DNA of 64,000 nucleotides from Membranipora membranacea. Lineage: Eukaryota > Bryozoa > Gymnolaemata > Cheilostomatida > Membraniporidae. Shown in pieces: positions 1-11,900 of the stretch. Every line of letters starts with the position of its first letter. Position 1 is the first letter of the stretch. The stretch lies in NCBI GenBank assembly GCA_914767715.1, contig OU612066.1, positions 12,093,001-12,157,000 on the forward strand. Direction: 5' to 3'. Both the position numbers and the translations under genes were made by a program. The notes under the pieces are model-generated. The model was not told where the DNA came from. It searched no databases and was given only the letters and a program-made list of their open reading frames with translations.

Positions 1-270
1 ATAGCTAGAATTTTCTTTGGCTAGGATAAGACTGCTGTGCTGTTGCACAGACAAACTTGACCTGTCTGAGCAAAGTCGGTCAAGACAGGTGAAGCTCACA
101 TAACCCACTCAAAATTATATGTTCAAATCATCGATAATCCGAGGCTACAAAACATCATTTTACTTCACTGACCCCTGATATTTCTCAAGAGATGTTCTGG
201 GTATCAGCGTACATTGCACTCAACAATGCTGACGTGTGAAGGTTAATGTGAAACACATTTTATGCCACAG
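1..270. other. Upstream part of gene 1, no exon recognised
   Basis: This stretch lies 5' of the first recognisable exon of the MAM-containing gene and is probably intron. A short imperfect inverted repeat sits around 57-97 (gacctgtctg ... caagacaggt). It resembles the arms of foldback repeats found further along the window. No coding segment could be supported. Confidence 0.4.
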
Positions 271-3192
271 GTGGATATGCTATAGTAAAGACAACCAAGC
301 AAGGAATTGTCGAGCCAGCCAGACTGATATCTCCTGTGATAGACCAATTTAAACCGAGTCCCAACTGTAGGATGACACTGAAGTACAACATGTTTGCTTC
401 TTCTTACTGTAAGTGGTCACTAAATATGAGTTACAACTTTAGCCACTGTGGTATATTTATAGGTATCTGAGGTATATAGGTATTTATATGTATTTATATG
501 TATTTATAGGTATTTATAGGTATTTATAGGTATTTATAGGTATTTATAGGTATTTATAGGTATTTATAGGTATATAGGTATTTATAAGCATTATTGGTAT
601 TTACAGGTATTTATAGCAAGAGTGATATTTATTCTAAATCAGTGACTTTAGCCCTCAGTCCTCTGAATATCCTTTGGTTAGTAACTTTTTTTATCCTTTC
701 AAATCGTATTGCATGGTAGTGTCTCTTCAATCCCTTGAATTAATTCTGAGTTATTTGTGCATTGTTTCTGTGAATGACATACTCACACACCCTATGGTTG
801 TTTTTTTATCACTAATACCACCACTTATTTTCTATCCTGGCAGTTTACTGTTATAATCGAGACGGGGATGCCTCATGCAATAAACAGATCTCTAATAAAG
901 ATGCCCTCTGCTCGACATACCCTGGATGGGCACAAAATAACTGTGCTAAACTATGCGGATATGAATGCGGTAGGTTCCAGATAAAACCTTTGCTGTCACT
1001 TGTTGCATAATATATTATATTAATATATCATGTGCATTTTTGCATCAGCTTTTGGTAGCCTAAAACCATATCGACCACTAAGCACTAAGATAAATCATTT
1101 ATACTTTCCTGATTAGTGCTAACAAAATTTTTATCTCTTTGAAATGGGCGTAAAATTGCTGTGCCAAACTATGTGGATATCAAAGTGCAGTTGGTTCAGT
1201 GGAAACCGTCACAATTGTACGTATTACTGCATTACTCTATAATGTATAGTATTTGTATTTTTGCACCTTTTATGGTAGACTTAAACAGATTGACCACCAA
1301 GGGAAATTATTTATCCCTTTACGGCAGGGCTGCCCAACCAGTGGCCCTGAGGCCGCATGCGGCCATACGACCCATTTTTATGCGGCCTCCGATCGTTTAA
1401 GAAAATCGCATAGTCACAAAAAAAATTTTTCCACCCTGATATTTATAACATTCCCCATTTGTACAATAATAAGGAATGCTTTACATCTAGTCACAGTATT
1501 TTGGGATTCCCCAACCATTACATTTGAGTGAGGTCCAATAAATAAATTCCCTGCTGCAGAGATGAAAATACTGCACACCCATATACGAATGTTTGATTTG
1601 TGGTGAGGCTGCAGCCCCCAGTGACATTGCAATATGTGGATGCGGCCCCCTCAATGAAAAGGTTGGGCACCCCCTGCTTCATGGTAACCACTAACATAAA
1701 ATGATATAACCTTCAAAATGTTGTTTCCTATAGCCAACTTCAAGACCTATGTCACAAATGACCTGAACAATCTGGGTAGGCCCTTGTACCACCGGAGAAG
1801 CCCAAGAGATCATGAGTGGCACCCTCTAGATTTAAACATTGGATTCTTCACCAAAAGAAACTTTCATGTAAGTGTTGTTTAAATTTGTACTGCTGTTACA
1901 ATGTTAAACCTCATTTCTCACTATCCTGACCAACGCTAGCGCATCCTAAAACTATCCTTTTAATTTGATATTGAACATTTGATACTCAGTCATTAAAGGA
2001 GGTGTGTCTTACTTTTTTGCATACTGAAAATGTCTTTGTTTAATTCTTAAAGGTTGTCCTAGAAGGAATCAGCGGTAAAGACAAGGCGATAGACAACATT
2101 CAGTTTGTAGACTGTGGTATGTCTAAATATTGCATGAGCTTTTAGGTGGCATTTACAAAGCATGTTATTTTTACCCTCCATTCAATTGAGGCGATGGGTG
2201 ACCCTGAAATGGCCTGCAGCATAAAAAACATCACAAAATATCACCAATTGACCAATTGCAAATTTGAGACTACAGGCTCTAGTAAAAATCCTGTTTGTCA
2301 TTTATTTATTGCTGAATTGTGATTAGACTTGGTTATTGTGATCTGTTTTCACATTTTTAAGACACAAGGTTTTCAACAACGCCAACCAACCAAACAACAA
2401 CCACAAAACCTGAAACTACTACAAACAGCCCAACAACACAGACCAGCACAACAACACAGACCAGCACAACAACACAGACCAGCACAACACCTGCAACTAC
2501 TACAAACACCACACCAACAACCAAGATGACAAACCCTGGCACAACTACAACATCATCTACTACGGTGACATTCCCCATGACTATGCTAACCACATCAACA
2601 TATTATGCAACATCCGGACATTCAGTTTTGGTAAGTCTTAATAGCACATTCTAGTTAACGGCACGCATATCATGTTGACGAGCTTATTGTGAAATGGCAT
2701 TGCCATAATATTTTAGCCATGTAAGTGAGTGGGGTTGAATCACATTAATGCTTTATCCAAAGGTAAACATTTAGCTGAATCTTTTAGGCTACCAGACACA
2801 GATGCGATATTCTATACACACAGTATAACCCCTGTAGTGTAGATGCTAGCATATCCTGTTGAAGAGTCATTGAACCCAAAATTATTTCTGACTGCTTACT
2901 CAATATGATCACGCTGTTGGTCTTGTAGGCAGCTGGTCAGATATTATCTAAATCAGAGCGTCCTGGAATCACGTCCAATCTCTACCTACTACGTCTGCGT
3001 GTAGACCTTCTGACAAAGCGACTGGAGCAGAAATGCCCTCATTTAATGGGTGGAGTGTTCAAGCGCGCACTGCTCAACGATAAGCAGAAAGTAATGTATG
3101 GGCACAATCTGGCTGTAGAAAGAAGAGTCTACAGTCATATCTTGGGATTGCTGGAAAAATGCTATGATAGTAAGAACCCAGCCACATACTAG
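271..3192 (+). CDS. Secreted MAM-domain protein with nested ShKT-like module and Thr-rich tail (5' partial)
   Basis: Six exons join in phase: 271-408, 844-969, 1734-1867, 2053-2116, 2362-2630, 2929-3192 (stop TAG 3190-3192). Exon 1 encodes the first half of a MAM domain (motif ARLISPVI, then CRMTLKYNMF). Exon 2 encodes a six-cysteine block (CYNRDGDASC ... CAKLCGYEC) like a ShKT domain. Exons 3-4 return to MAM (WHPLDLNIGF, VVLEGISGKDKAIDNIQFVDC split over the exon, ending in the final MAM cysteine). Exon 5 is Thr/Ser/Pro-rich with TQTST repeats, as in O-glycosylated mucin-like stalks. Exon 6 encodes about 87 basic and helical residues that I do not recognise. No membrane segment is visible, so the product is probably extracellular. 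The start lies upstream of the window. A GTAAGA at 3170 could be an alternative donor just before the stop. ShKT domains occur in many ordinary extracellular enzymes and adhesion proteins, so no toxin role is implied. Confidence 0.7.
461..606. repeat. 10-bp minisatellite, unit TATTTATAGG
   Basis: Nine consecutive 10-bp units occupy 481-570 (two with TG and seven with GG at the end). Degenerate units flank them on both sides. The array lies in the intron between exons 1 and 2 of the MAM gene. Confidence 0.9.
1142..1318 (+). pseudogene. Degenerate duplicate of the 3' half of the ShKT exon plus intron
   Basis: Positions 1142-1318 resemble 925-1103 at an offset of about 218 bp. The resemblance covers the last ShKT codons (tgtgctaaactatgcgga versus tgtgccaaactatgtgga) and continues through the following intron sequence. 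The copy lacks the 5' half of the exon and its acceptor, so it is probably a non-functional tandem duplication remnant. It ends where a hAT-like element is inserted. Confidence 0.6.
1325..1676. mobile_element. Non-autonomous hAT-like element
   Basis: The terminal inverted repeats are CAGGGCTGCCCAACC at the left and GGTTGGGCACCCCCTG at the right. Flanking octamers are ctttacgg (1317-1324) and cttcatgg (1677-1684), a 6/8 match, which is consistent with an aged 8-bp target duplication. There is no transposase reading frame. The element lies in an intron of the MAM gene. Confidence 0.7.
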
Positions 3193-4590
3193 ACGAGAAT
3201 GCTATAAGGAAGACCCAGTAAACCAAGTCAATATCAATATGCTGTCTGTATTGAAGACCTGGTTATTTGATGTGCAGGCCACATCAACTACAGGGCACAA
3301 TCATAATCATATCTTCACTAATACTTATGATTTACTATATAATCATTAAACTTTTGTGATGTTTGGGTCACTAAAAAAATCATTTGGCTGGAACAAAAAA
3401 GTTGTGTTCCAAGGTATTAAACTATGGATATGATGGTGTTATCAGTGATGATAATCCCAAAATGATTTCTGTAGAAAACTTCAAAAAAAAGATCATGTGC
3501 AACCAGTTTTAAAACAGATTGTGCTGTAAAACTTTATCATAATGGTTTCTGTGATTGCTTGCTTGTGGCCAACTGGGAAGATTAAATAATTCCAGCACAA
3601 CTTTGCCATAACAATCCCATCAGGCTAGGTTGTTCATTAAGAGCTTCAAAACTATGAGTATGGGAGACTTAGATTACGGATCTGCATAGTCGAATCATTA
3701 TACTGTTTATAAAAGTATGACTTTGTAGCTAATTCCAGATGTGAATATAAGTACCTCTCTCTTGTAATAGCTTGGGCTATGGCCAGCACTTGACAAACCT
3801 ATCCAGCGCTTTGGTGTAAATAAAAGATGATAGGAGTTCTATTCTCAAACATAGTCATTGACTAGAGAGGTAACCCCATGAAGCATTGAGGGAGCTAATG
3901 GAAGGCTGGTCATTGAGACAGAGGGCCACAAAAGAGCAGGAAAAATATGGAAATAATTTACCTATCATAACTGTTATTACAAGTTCATTTTGAGTTTGTT
4001 AACACCACTAACAACACTAACTACCACAGCTGAATGAAAAGCTATCTCTTATAAAGAGAGCTATGCCTCAAAATACATCTATGGGATAAGATGTCAATGG
4101 AGCTTTATTATTATGCAGTAAAAACAGCCAGCGAAAAAATTGAGCAATGAATACTGATTGAGATAGAGGCCAGCACTACAAATAAAAATATAATAAATAA
4201 AGTGTCACAAACATAAGAGTATCAATACTAGAACAAGATTTATTTTGCTTCCTGTCATGTTTTAAAAACAGAGTTTGAATAATCATTCATAAAATTGCCA
4301 ACATTCTAGCAACAAAATATTTCTAATCCTCAGAATGCATTAAGATATCAAACAATAATATTTCAATGAGTGTAGTTGGCAATATCAATTTTGGCAAGTC
4401 AGCATTGATCAAGCTGATGGTGGGCACAACTGAATTCTAGTGATAGTTGCGAATACGAGCAAATCTACGCCATTAATGTCCGATTTTGGGTGTATGATGT
4501 TAGGGACAGCTTTCACTTAAATCTTAAAATCTGTGCTTACCACGGGAGAAAATTGTTCTGTTCTTAGTCTGAGGCAAACACGACTCCTCT
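3193..4590. other. Convergent intergenic region, MAM gene / DNMBP 3' ends
   Basis: The two flanking genes converge here. No supported gene was seen. On the minus strand, AATAAA-type signals (plus-strand tttatt at 4239-4244 and 4104-4109) could serve DNMBP, which would give a 3' UTR of 350-480 bases. Confidence 0.4.
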
Positions 4591-5978
4591 TTAAGAATTT
4601 GGTGTTAGATAATTTGCTGGGCTGTAACCAAATCCCTCATTACTTTCACAGTACCACCATTCAGGGTTACCTTGTTCATCATACTTCCGGTGTACGTGGA
4701 TAATCTGATTGGCTACCAGTGATATCTCGTTGGCATTACGTTTGCTGAAATCGTACAGAGCTCTGAACACCTGTAGGAAATCAAACAATATGGTTTGTTG
4801 CTTTCTAATTTGATACATGTGATACAGTGCACTCTACTAACTCCATCCTTCTGGGGACCGACAGGCGTTGTCTTAACTAAGCTAAGTTAACATAGGAATG
4901 CAAGTTGACATTTGGATGAATATCAAGGTCTGAATTGAGTACACTGTATTCTGTGTACAAGATAAGTGATGCCAAACTTGTATTAAAGTTAACTCATTAT
5001 GTATAACTCAGGACATTCTGCTCCGCAACTCATGTGGTCAACAAAAATCCATGATGCTATATCGAGAATTGTGCAGAAAATGCATAGTTTTGCCAAGACA
5101 CCTTCCACAGAGAGAAAGATAGTGCTTTAGGTATATGTATAATGCTATAGGTACCTCATATGATTGCTTCTGTGCAGTTGCTTCAACCTCTTGTTGCTCC
5201 TGATGCTCTGGCAGTTGGGCGGCAGACAGATCATAGCGAGGTGGAGGTGATTGTTGTGCGCTTGTTGGTGCCTGTTGTTGATAGGCCGGTGGAGGTGACC
5301 ATTGTTGATGTGGTTGTTGGGATTGTTGATGTTGCTGTTGAGGGGAATGTTGGTTTTGTTGTTGATGAGTTTGTTTATTTTGTTGGTGTGTTTGTTGATT
5401 GTGTGGCTGTCTTTTTCTCATCTGTGGGGATGTATGTGGGGATATTGAGGTCTTTCGTGCAGTTGTGGTATGTTGACTTGTTGGAGGCTCCAAGTTTGTG
5501 GTGTTGTAGCGTTGCAAACAGGTTTTTGGGATGAAGCCCTTAGATACTAAAACAAAAATTAGTCCACTGATAAATTATAACGTAACAATGAACCTTCGGA
5601 CAGCATATCCTCGATTTACCTGAACTACAATAAACTATGGCCGTGCTTATGATATTGATTGTTTGAAAGTGGTGGCATATAAAATCATTTAAATCTACAG
5701 GTTTTTTCTACTTATCTAATACAGGCTATTTAAGTTGAAGTATACCACGTTCTTGTAGATCTTCATCATTATGGATACAACCTACCTCCGTTGTCAATGA
5801 ACCAGCTGGTCTCATCACCCATAGGATTTTTCTGTTGTATAACGCCCACTAGGTCGGACTGGGAGACAGTTATGTCCATACTGTTTGCAGATTTGTGAGC
5901 AGTAGTAACTGTGTACAATTTAGTTAAGTCATATTTGCTGCGAAGCTGTTGTTGTATAATATCAGTTTGTGCTGAACT
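4591..5978 (-). other. DNMBP: DNMBP exons 25-27: two C-terminal SH3 domains with Gln-rich linker
   Basis: Exons: 5786-5978, 5155-5546, 4591-4770. SH3-6 (QSDLVGVIQQKNPMGDETS, then SWFIDNGVSKGFIPKTCL) is split by an intron and is very close to human DLVGVIKKKDPMGS/DNGVTKGF. Exon 26 then encodes a Gln/Pro/His-rich linker of about 115 residues made largely of CAA codons. Exon 27 encodes SH3-7 (FRALYDFSKRNANEISL ... GNPEWWYCESNEGFGYSPANYL) followed by a short tail and the stop. In mammals the last SH3 recruits N-WASP and Ena/VASP proteins. Confidence 0.93.
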
Positions 5979-8900
5979 CTGAAAAATAAAAACCATATAT
6001 TGATAGGTGATGATGATTTTACAAATAACCCACCTGGAGAAAGAAAACTGGTTGTTAGCTAGGTTTTTTGTCAATCACCGCATAAAAGTCTTGGCTATGA
6101 GAAAAAATGGAGAAACCCGTGAGGTAAATCTTTTCATCAACACCGCAGTCTCAATTCCACAGTGTGCGCCACGACAAATAGAGTTTCTCTGTGATACTTA
6201 ATGTAACACTACATCATTCTTACAAATCCAAATTTTTGACTGGTGGAATTCAAATTAAAAGCAGCGTGAAAGTGAAACTTTAAGCGTGATTAATATTAAC
6301 AACGCAATGACAGCTGAATATAATCTTATACTACTAAAAGACACAACAGAAAAGGATTGCTATACACCAACAGTGGGAATATTTTGGTTCAAAGTTCATG
6401 CTCTTTGCTTGATGGAACAACATGTAGTCAGGAGAAGGGCACAGCTGTGGCATTCACATGAATAGGAGGAAACGCATCATCTGGCTGCATTATCAATGAT
6501 TTTCTCTCCACATTTTCGGCTTTAGAGTAATGTTTTGTTGCAGGATCGCTACAGTCGTTGTAACGTCTAATGTCCTTTAAATGGGAAAGGATACAGTAAC
6601 GATGGCAGACATCAGGGAAGCGGGCTAGCAAACATGATAACTGAATAAGACAACTCTAACACAACATCAGCTCTGCTCCACATTGCTTGTATTTGGAGGA
6701 GCCTAGGTGTAGCCAGTTCTGGTGTGGAAAGGTTTGTCTGTCTCTGACACACACACACACTGACTGGACAGGCATTGTTTAACTTTCCATGGTAGTTGGT
6801 TTAAAAAGTATTGGAAGGGTAGCTTTTCCAAATACAAGCAAGTGGAGTAAATCTGATTCTATGTTACACGTAGAGATATTATATATGTATATAATAGATC
6901 TATGTTGCTACACTACAAACTAATCAGTACCCAACACTGTTTACCTGCGGAGCCTCACAGAACTAGAGAAAATTAAATGTCAAAATCAATTTAGAGTTTG
7001 TTCTTGTTAAAATGTTACATGTTACATGTATCCAACATTACTTGTAGAGCTCGAATACAAAATAATAACATCAACTCAGTATTTGTGTCAAACTATAATG
7101 AGATGAAACACCCTAAACACAAAAGTACCCGTCAGCAAAAACACAAATTACTTTTTCAACTTTTTTACATTTTCATATGTTTCAACTTTTTTGAGATCAT
7201 AGCACATGGAAAATAGGTCGATCATTTGGCTAATTGAAATATATTTAGCCACCTGATGAAGCAGATTCAAGCAGATTTTCCCTGATGAAGACTTTTTGTG
7301 TATAGGTTATAGTGGTTATTGAAATAAAAATGATCGGACATAATTTTGGCGAGGTGTATGAAATGATGGTATTGATAAACTCACAAACATAGAAGAAGCT
7401 GCACTGGTTTTACGAGATTTAATGTCGCCTATACTAGTTAATATCTCTGACACAAGAGCATGTTCTTTCTCAAATTGTGTTAATACTGGGTTAGATGCGT
7501 CCATTGATGGCAACTAAAATAAAGCGAGAAAGATTTTAGAGGTAAAACATATATAGGTAAATTATAATGGTGTAACGCAACTAAAGACATATTAATAAAT
7601 GAGTGAAGGGATATATTAGAAGATATTTTTTTATCTACAAAGTACCGAAAAGTTTCAAGTAATGAATCGGTCTTCGACTTGGACTGGGTTCACTACCCTT
7701 ATGTGCCAAATGCTTCACAAAGTATTAGATGGTTACCTGCATCATAGGTAGAATGAATTTGTAGGATTCGTGATAGTAGTTTCTGTATAATTCAGTGAAC
7801 TGTGATACGCATTCTCTGAATATATCACAGACCAAGGTGTTAAATCTGGGTAACTCCTCTTTGAGTTGTGTGTTCAGAGCGTGGAAATCCTTAGCTGTCT
7901 TGTTTAACTCATCACCAGCCTGTAGAGGGTAAGGACATGGCATAGTTAGTGGAGCACGGTGAAGGAGCAGCATCATATATTTTACTCCCGATGAATGTAA
8001 GTGAAATACTATACGGATATTGTGGTAAGCATATAGAGTTATCTACTTAACAGCAATTGGAACACAACTACACATTTCAAAACCAATATATAAATTACGT
8101 CTCGGCCATTGCATGTATTGACTAAACTTGAAAATCCCTGCCTAAACACACAAAAGCATATTAGGACATGTCCAGTAGTGTGGATAGAGAATATTATGTG
8201 TCCCAATAATATCCACCACGAGACAATTTTCATTACAGACGAATTCGTTTGATTAAAAAAAATTCAAAAAATCAATTGACATTAACTTTACATTAACAAA
8301 CATGATTTAAATTTGGATGAGACTGAAATCTTACAATTTTATCTTCTTTGTTCTTTTCATATTTGTTCTGTGCTGAATCATAGTCCAGTCTTTTATCTCC
8401 TCTCTTTTCTATAAGCTTACATGGACCTTGAAACAGCACTAAAAGCTTCATAAGCGGGTTTGTAACTTGAATATCGACTCCCTCCCTCTGAAACACAAGG
8501 GCAAACAACTCACAGCTAGTTACATCACAGGAGAACTGGAAACGAATCCCGATAATAATCATAATACTATGGTGTTGCTATGAGGAGGCATTCATGCAAT
8601 GATATGAATACGAATTAGCTGAACTTCTGTTAAAAGGGCATCAATTCCAAAATCACTAATGATTATTTTAAACCGCAATGTCAACGTATCTGATGACATA
8701 TCTTTTTGGGTATAAAACAGTCGAACCGAGCAACCAATCATATGCTGCCCTGAATAAGTATTTGTGTCGTGTCTATGTGGGGCAGTGACACCAAACCATC
8801 TGCAATACCCGCAGAGGGAAGCTTCATGGAGCATGAAGTTTTTGCAAACCATGCAGTACAGCTAATCATATTGGGTACTGATCAGAACACTTACAAATTG

Positions 8901-11900
8901 TCTGTAGGCAGATGTTGAGAGGTTTTGTTGTGCATCCAGATAAGTTTGAAAGTCTGATGTTTGCTTAGCTGACAGATAGTCCGATAGATCAGTGGCCACC
9001 AGCTCCTTACCGTCATGCGAAGACTGAAACAAAAACAAATATAATATATTTGATGATATATGTTTGATATTTGATGTATAATATATATCTGATGATATGT
9101 TATATTTGATGATTTATAACCCTCACTAACGACATTATTAGTTATTAGGCGGTATAGGTAGGGTAAGGATGAACAGAGCAGTTGTGGTAATTTTTTAGCT
9201 GAGATCAGCAAAACAAGCTGCATCACAGAATGAAATATCGCTCTGATTGGTTGGATGGAGTGACTCCACCCACTCACTCCATCCAACCAATCAGAGCTAG
9301 GACATTGGCTAAATGAACTTGTATGAGATATGTAGGGACATATATGATGTGCTTACCCTGAGATGAGCCATGAAGGTGTCCACATTCTTAGAGAACTCTC
9401 GTATCGATACCTCCAGGCGATTAAAGGCCCGGGTTTCTTTGTCAAAACCTTCATCAACATACTACAATAGGGTTGTTTTAACAATAATCAAAGACGCTGC
9501 TAACAGATGAGAATTTTCAACATCCAAATACCACAAAATAGAGCTTGCATTATCTGCGCTTTCCACATTCAAGGGGCTTGAGCACAGAGGTATATGTGCA
9601 AAGGGTTCTTAACAGGCGCTGTTCTAAGAGGCAGGGTCATTATAATGACTGGTATGGGGAGTCAGTTTTATGGCTGGATCGTATGAGAGTCTCACCTGGC
9701 TAGCCAGACCGACATAGTTGCCTATCCTCATACTAATCCTCTTAGTCTTCTTCTTAAATGAATGCATTGTTAGTTTAGAGAGTTTGTCATCGTCTTCTCT
9801 CTCCTCTTTGTACTTATTCACTGAAATTATGAAATTTGATGTATTATCATTGTGCGGCATTTGTGTGATATTATTGTTGTGGCCCTATGGTGATTTTATG
9901 TAACGCGCAGTACAGTATAAAGTAGGCAAATTATAATTACCCAACAGCGACCAGGCTCAATAAAGTAAAATTTATAAAAAAAAAAATCAAAATCATTTTT
10001 TGTATTTTCAGGTACTTGAGGGAGATCTTAAATTCAGCTATTTTATTTATCCAATGAACATTTCCTTCCTTATTAACTCAATGTGAATAGAGCAAGGAAC
10101 TAGAAAATCATTTCATGTTAAATTTTCAAATGTCAAAACATATTTCAACTTCCTCCATTTTTTCTTTCAAATGTTGGCAATTGCATCATAATTGGTTGCT
10201 TTTGAAAATCAGTGGCTGGGAAGGCTACATTATTTGTAAATAGAGTAGTCAAAGACAAACAATAACTTTGTTTACCTATATCTTTTCGTCGTTTATACTC
10301 ATTAGTGAACTCAGCGACCTCTCCTTGTGCTTTCTTTGCACTTTCTAGCTGTACCTTATCCGGGTGGGATGCCTCTGTTGCCTTTAACAAACAGAGATGA
10401 CATACTCATGTATATATTATTATCTAACTAACTCAGTTGGTGTTAGCAACAATGAACTCCCTCTTCAAGTTCATTGTTGGCAAGTTGTCAACTCATGTAC
10501 CACAATGACGGGAGAAGACAGAACTCTCCAAGTCTTTCGGTGTTAGTACATAATCGATTCAAGATAGTTACAATTCTTAAAAAAATCATTAAGATTGAAT
10601 TGATTTGATCGCACAAATTAGAAAAAAAACAGAGTATATGGAGATTTTGCCAGTACTCCCGAGTCAACAAAAATGTTTTCCTTTGAATAACAGTTCCAAA
10701 GGTTGGATATGGCATCCATAGCTTATGGCTCACGCTATTTGTGCAAACTTTTACTTGTAATGCTGTCGATACCTCATATAATTCCGATAGTAGAAGTATA
10801 TATCTGGGTATTCTCTGCACAGGTGTGATAAGGAAGGCTCCGATAGTGAAAGGCTTCTCAGGTCTGTGTTTACTGATCTCATCCAGCCCTCGAGCAAAAT
10901 ATGATTGTACTTCTTCGTTTGTTTTATACTGAAAGGAAAAATTATGATCCGAAGATGTTGGGAATTAAATAAAATCATGAAAAAATCTATGGACATTGAA
11001 TGACTGGGGAAAATCTCACATGTTTCTTGGTCAGTTAAAAGCATAAGGTCTGTCTCTTGCTGGTGCTTGGAGGTGCTAAATTGCTCTTAGTTGGCAGTAA
11101 GGGCGGTGCACACTTAAGCAGTACTTGGAAGTCAGTACACTGTAGCAGGATTCGAGCCCATGACCTCCAGCACATGCTTGTTACAGGGCTGGCACTCTAA
11201 GGTAACCTCCAAGTCCTCCTACTATATAAATGTAGGTGGTAAGAAATGAAACTTTTGAAAGTTTCAAATACAATAAAATATTTGAAATCATCAACAATTT
11301 CTTTATAGTTTACCTGTTCCAGCAGATTTGTGACATCATCATAGTTCTTACAATATAGAGCATAGACATACTTCATCTCCTCCTTTAATTCTATAAATGG
11401 CTCACCTACACGAAGAAGAATACTGTTATCATTTAATGTTGTTAAATTATTGAACCTTTCTGTTATCAAGATTTTTGTAGTATTTGGTAGTATTCATTTC
11501 ATGATCGATAAATGATGATCGTTATAAATCATACCATCCAACAAACCCATTGTTGGCAATCAAGAGGAAACACTATCACTTTGCAAAGCCTGTCTTTAGT
11601 GCCCATGAAATGATGTGAGAAAGGAAAACAGTTGACGCTATACTGAGTAGATGGCAGAGTCTATACACTAGAACTGATAAGATCAGAGACCACCGAAAAG
11701 GAGCAAAACTATTCGGCTCAGTTGGACAGATCATAGCTTAGTTCACTCATCAGAGGGAACAAATATACGATTTATTTGTCTGTATTCGGAGTTGCTCCCC
11801 TGTCCATTGGAGGAAAAACAACTCCGAATTTAGGCAAATGGATCAATATTGATCTAGAGCAGGGGTGCCCAACCTTTTCTCTCACATGAGCCATTTAAAA

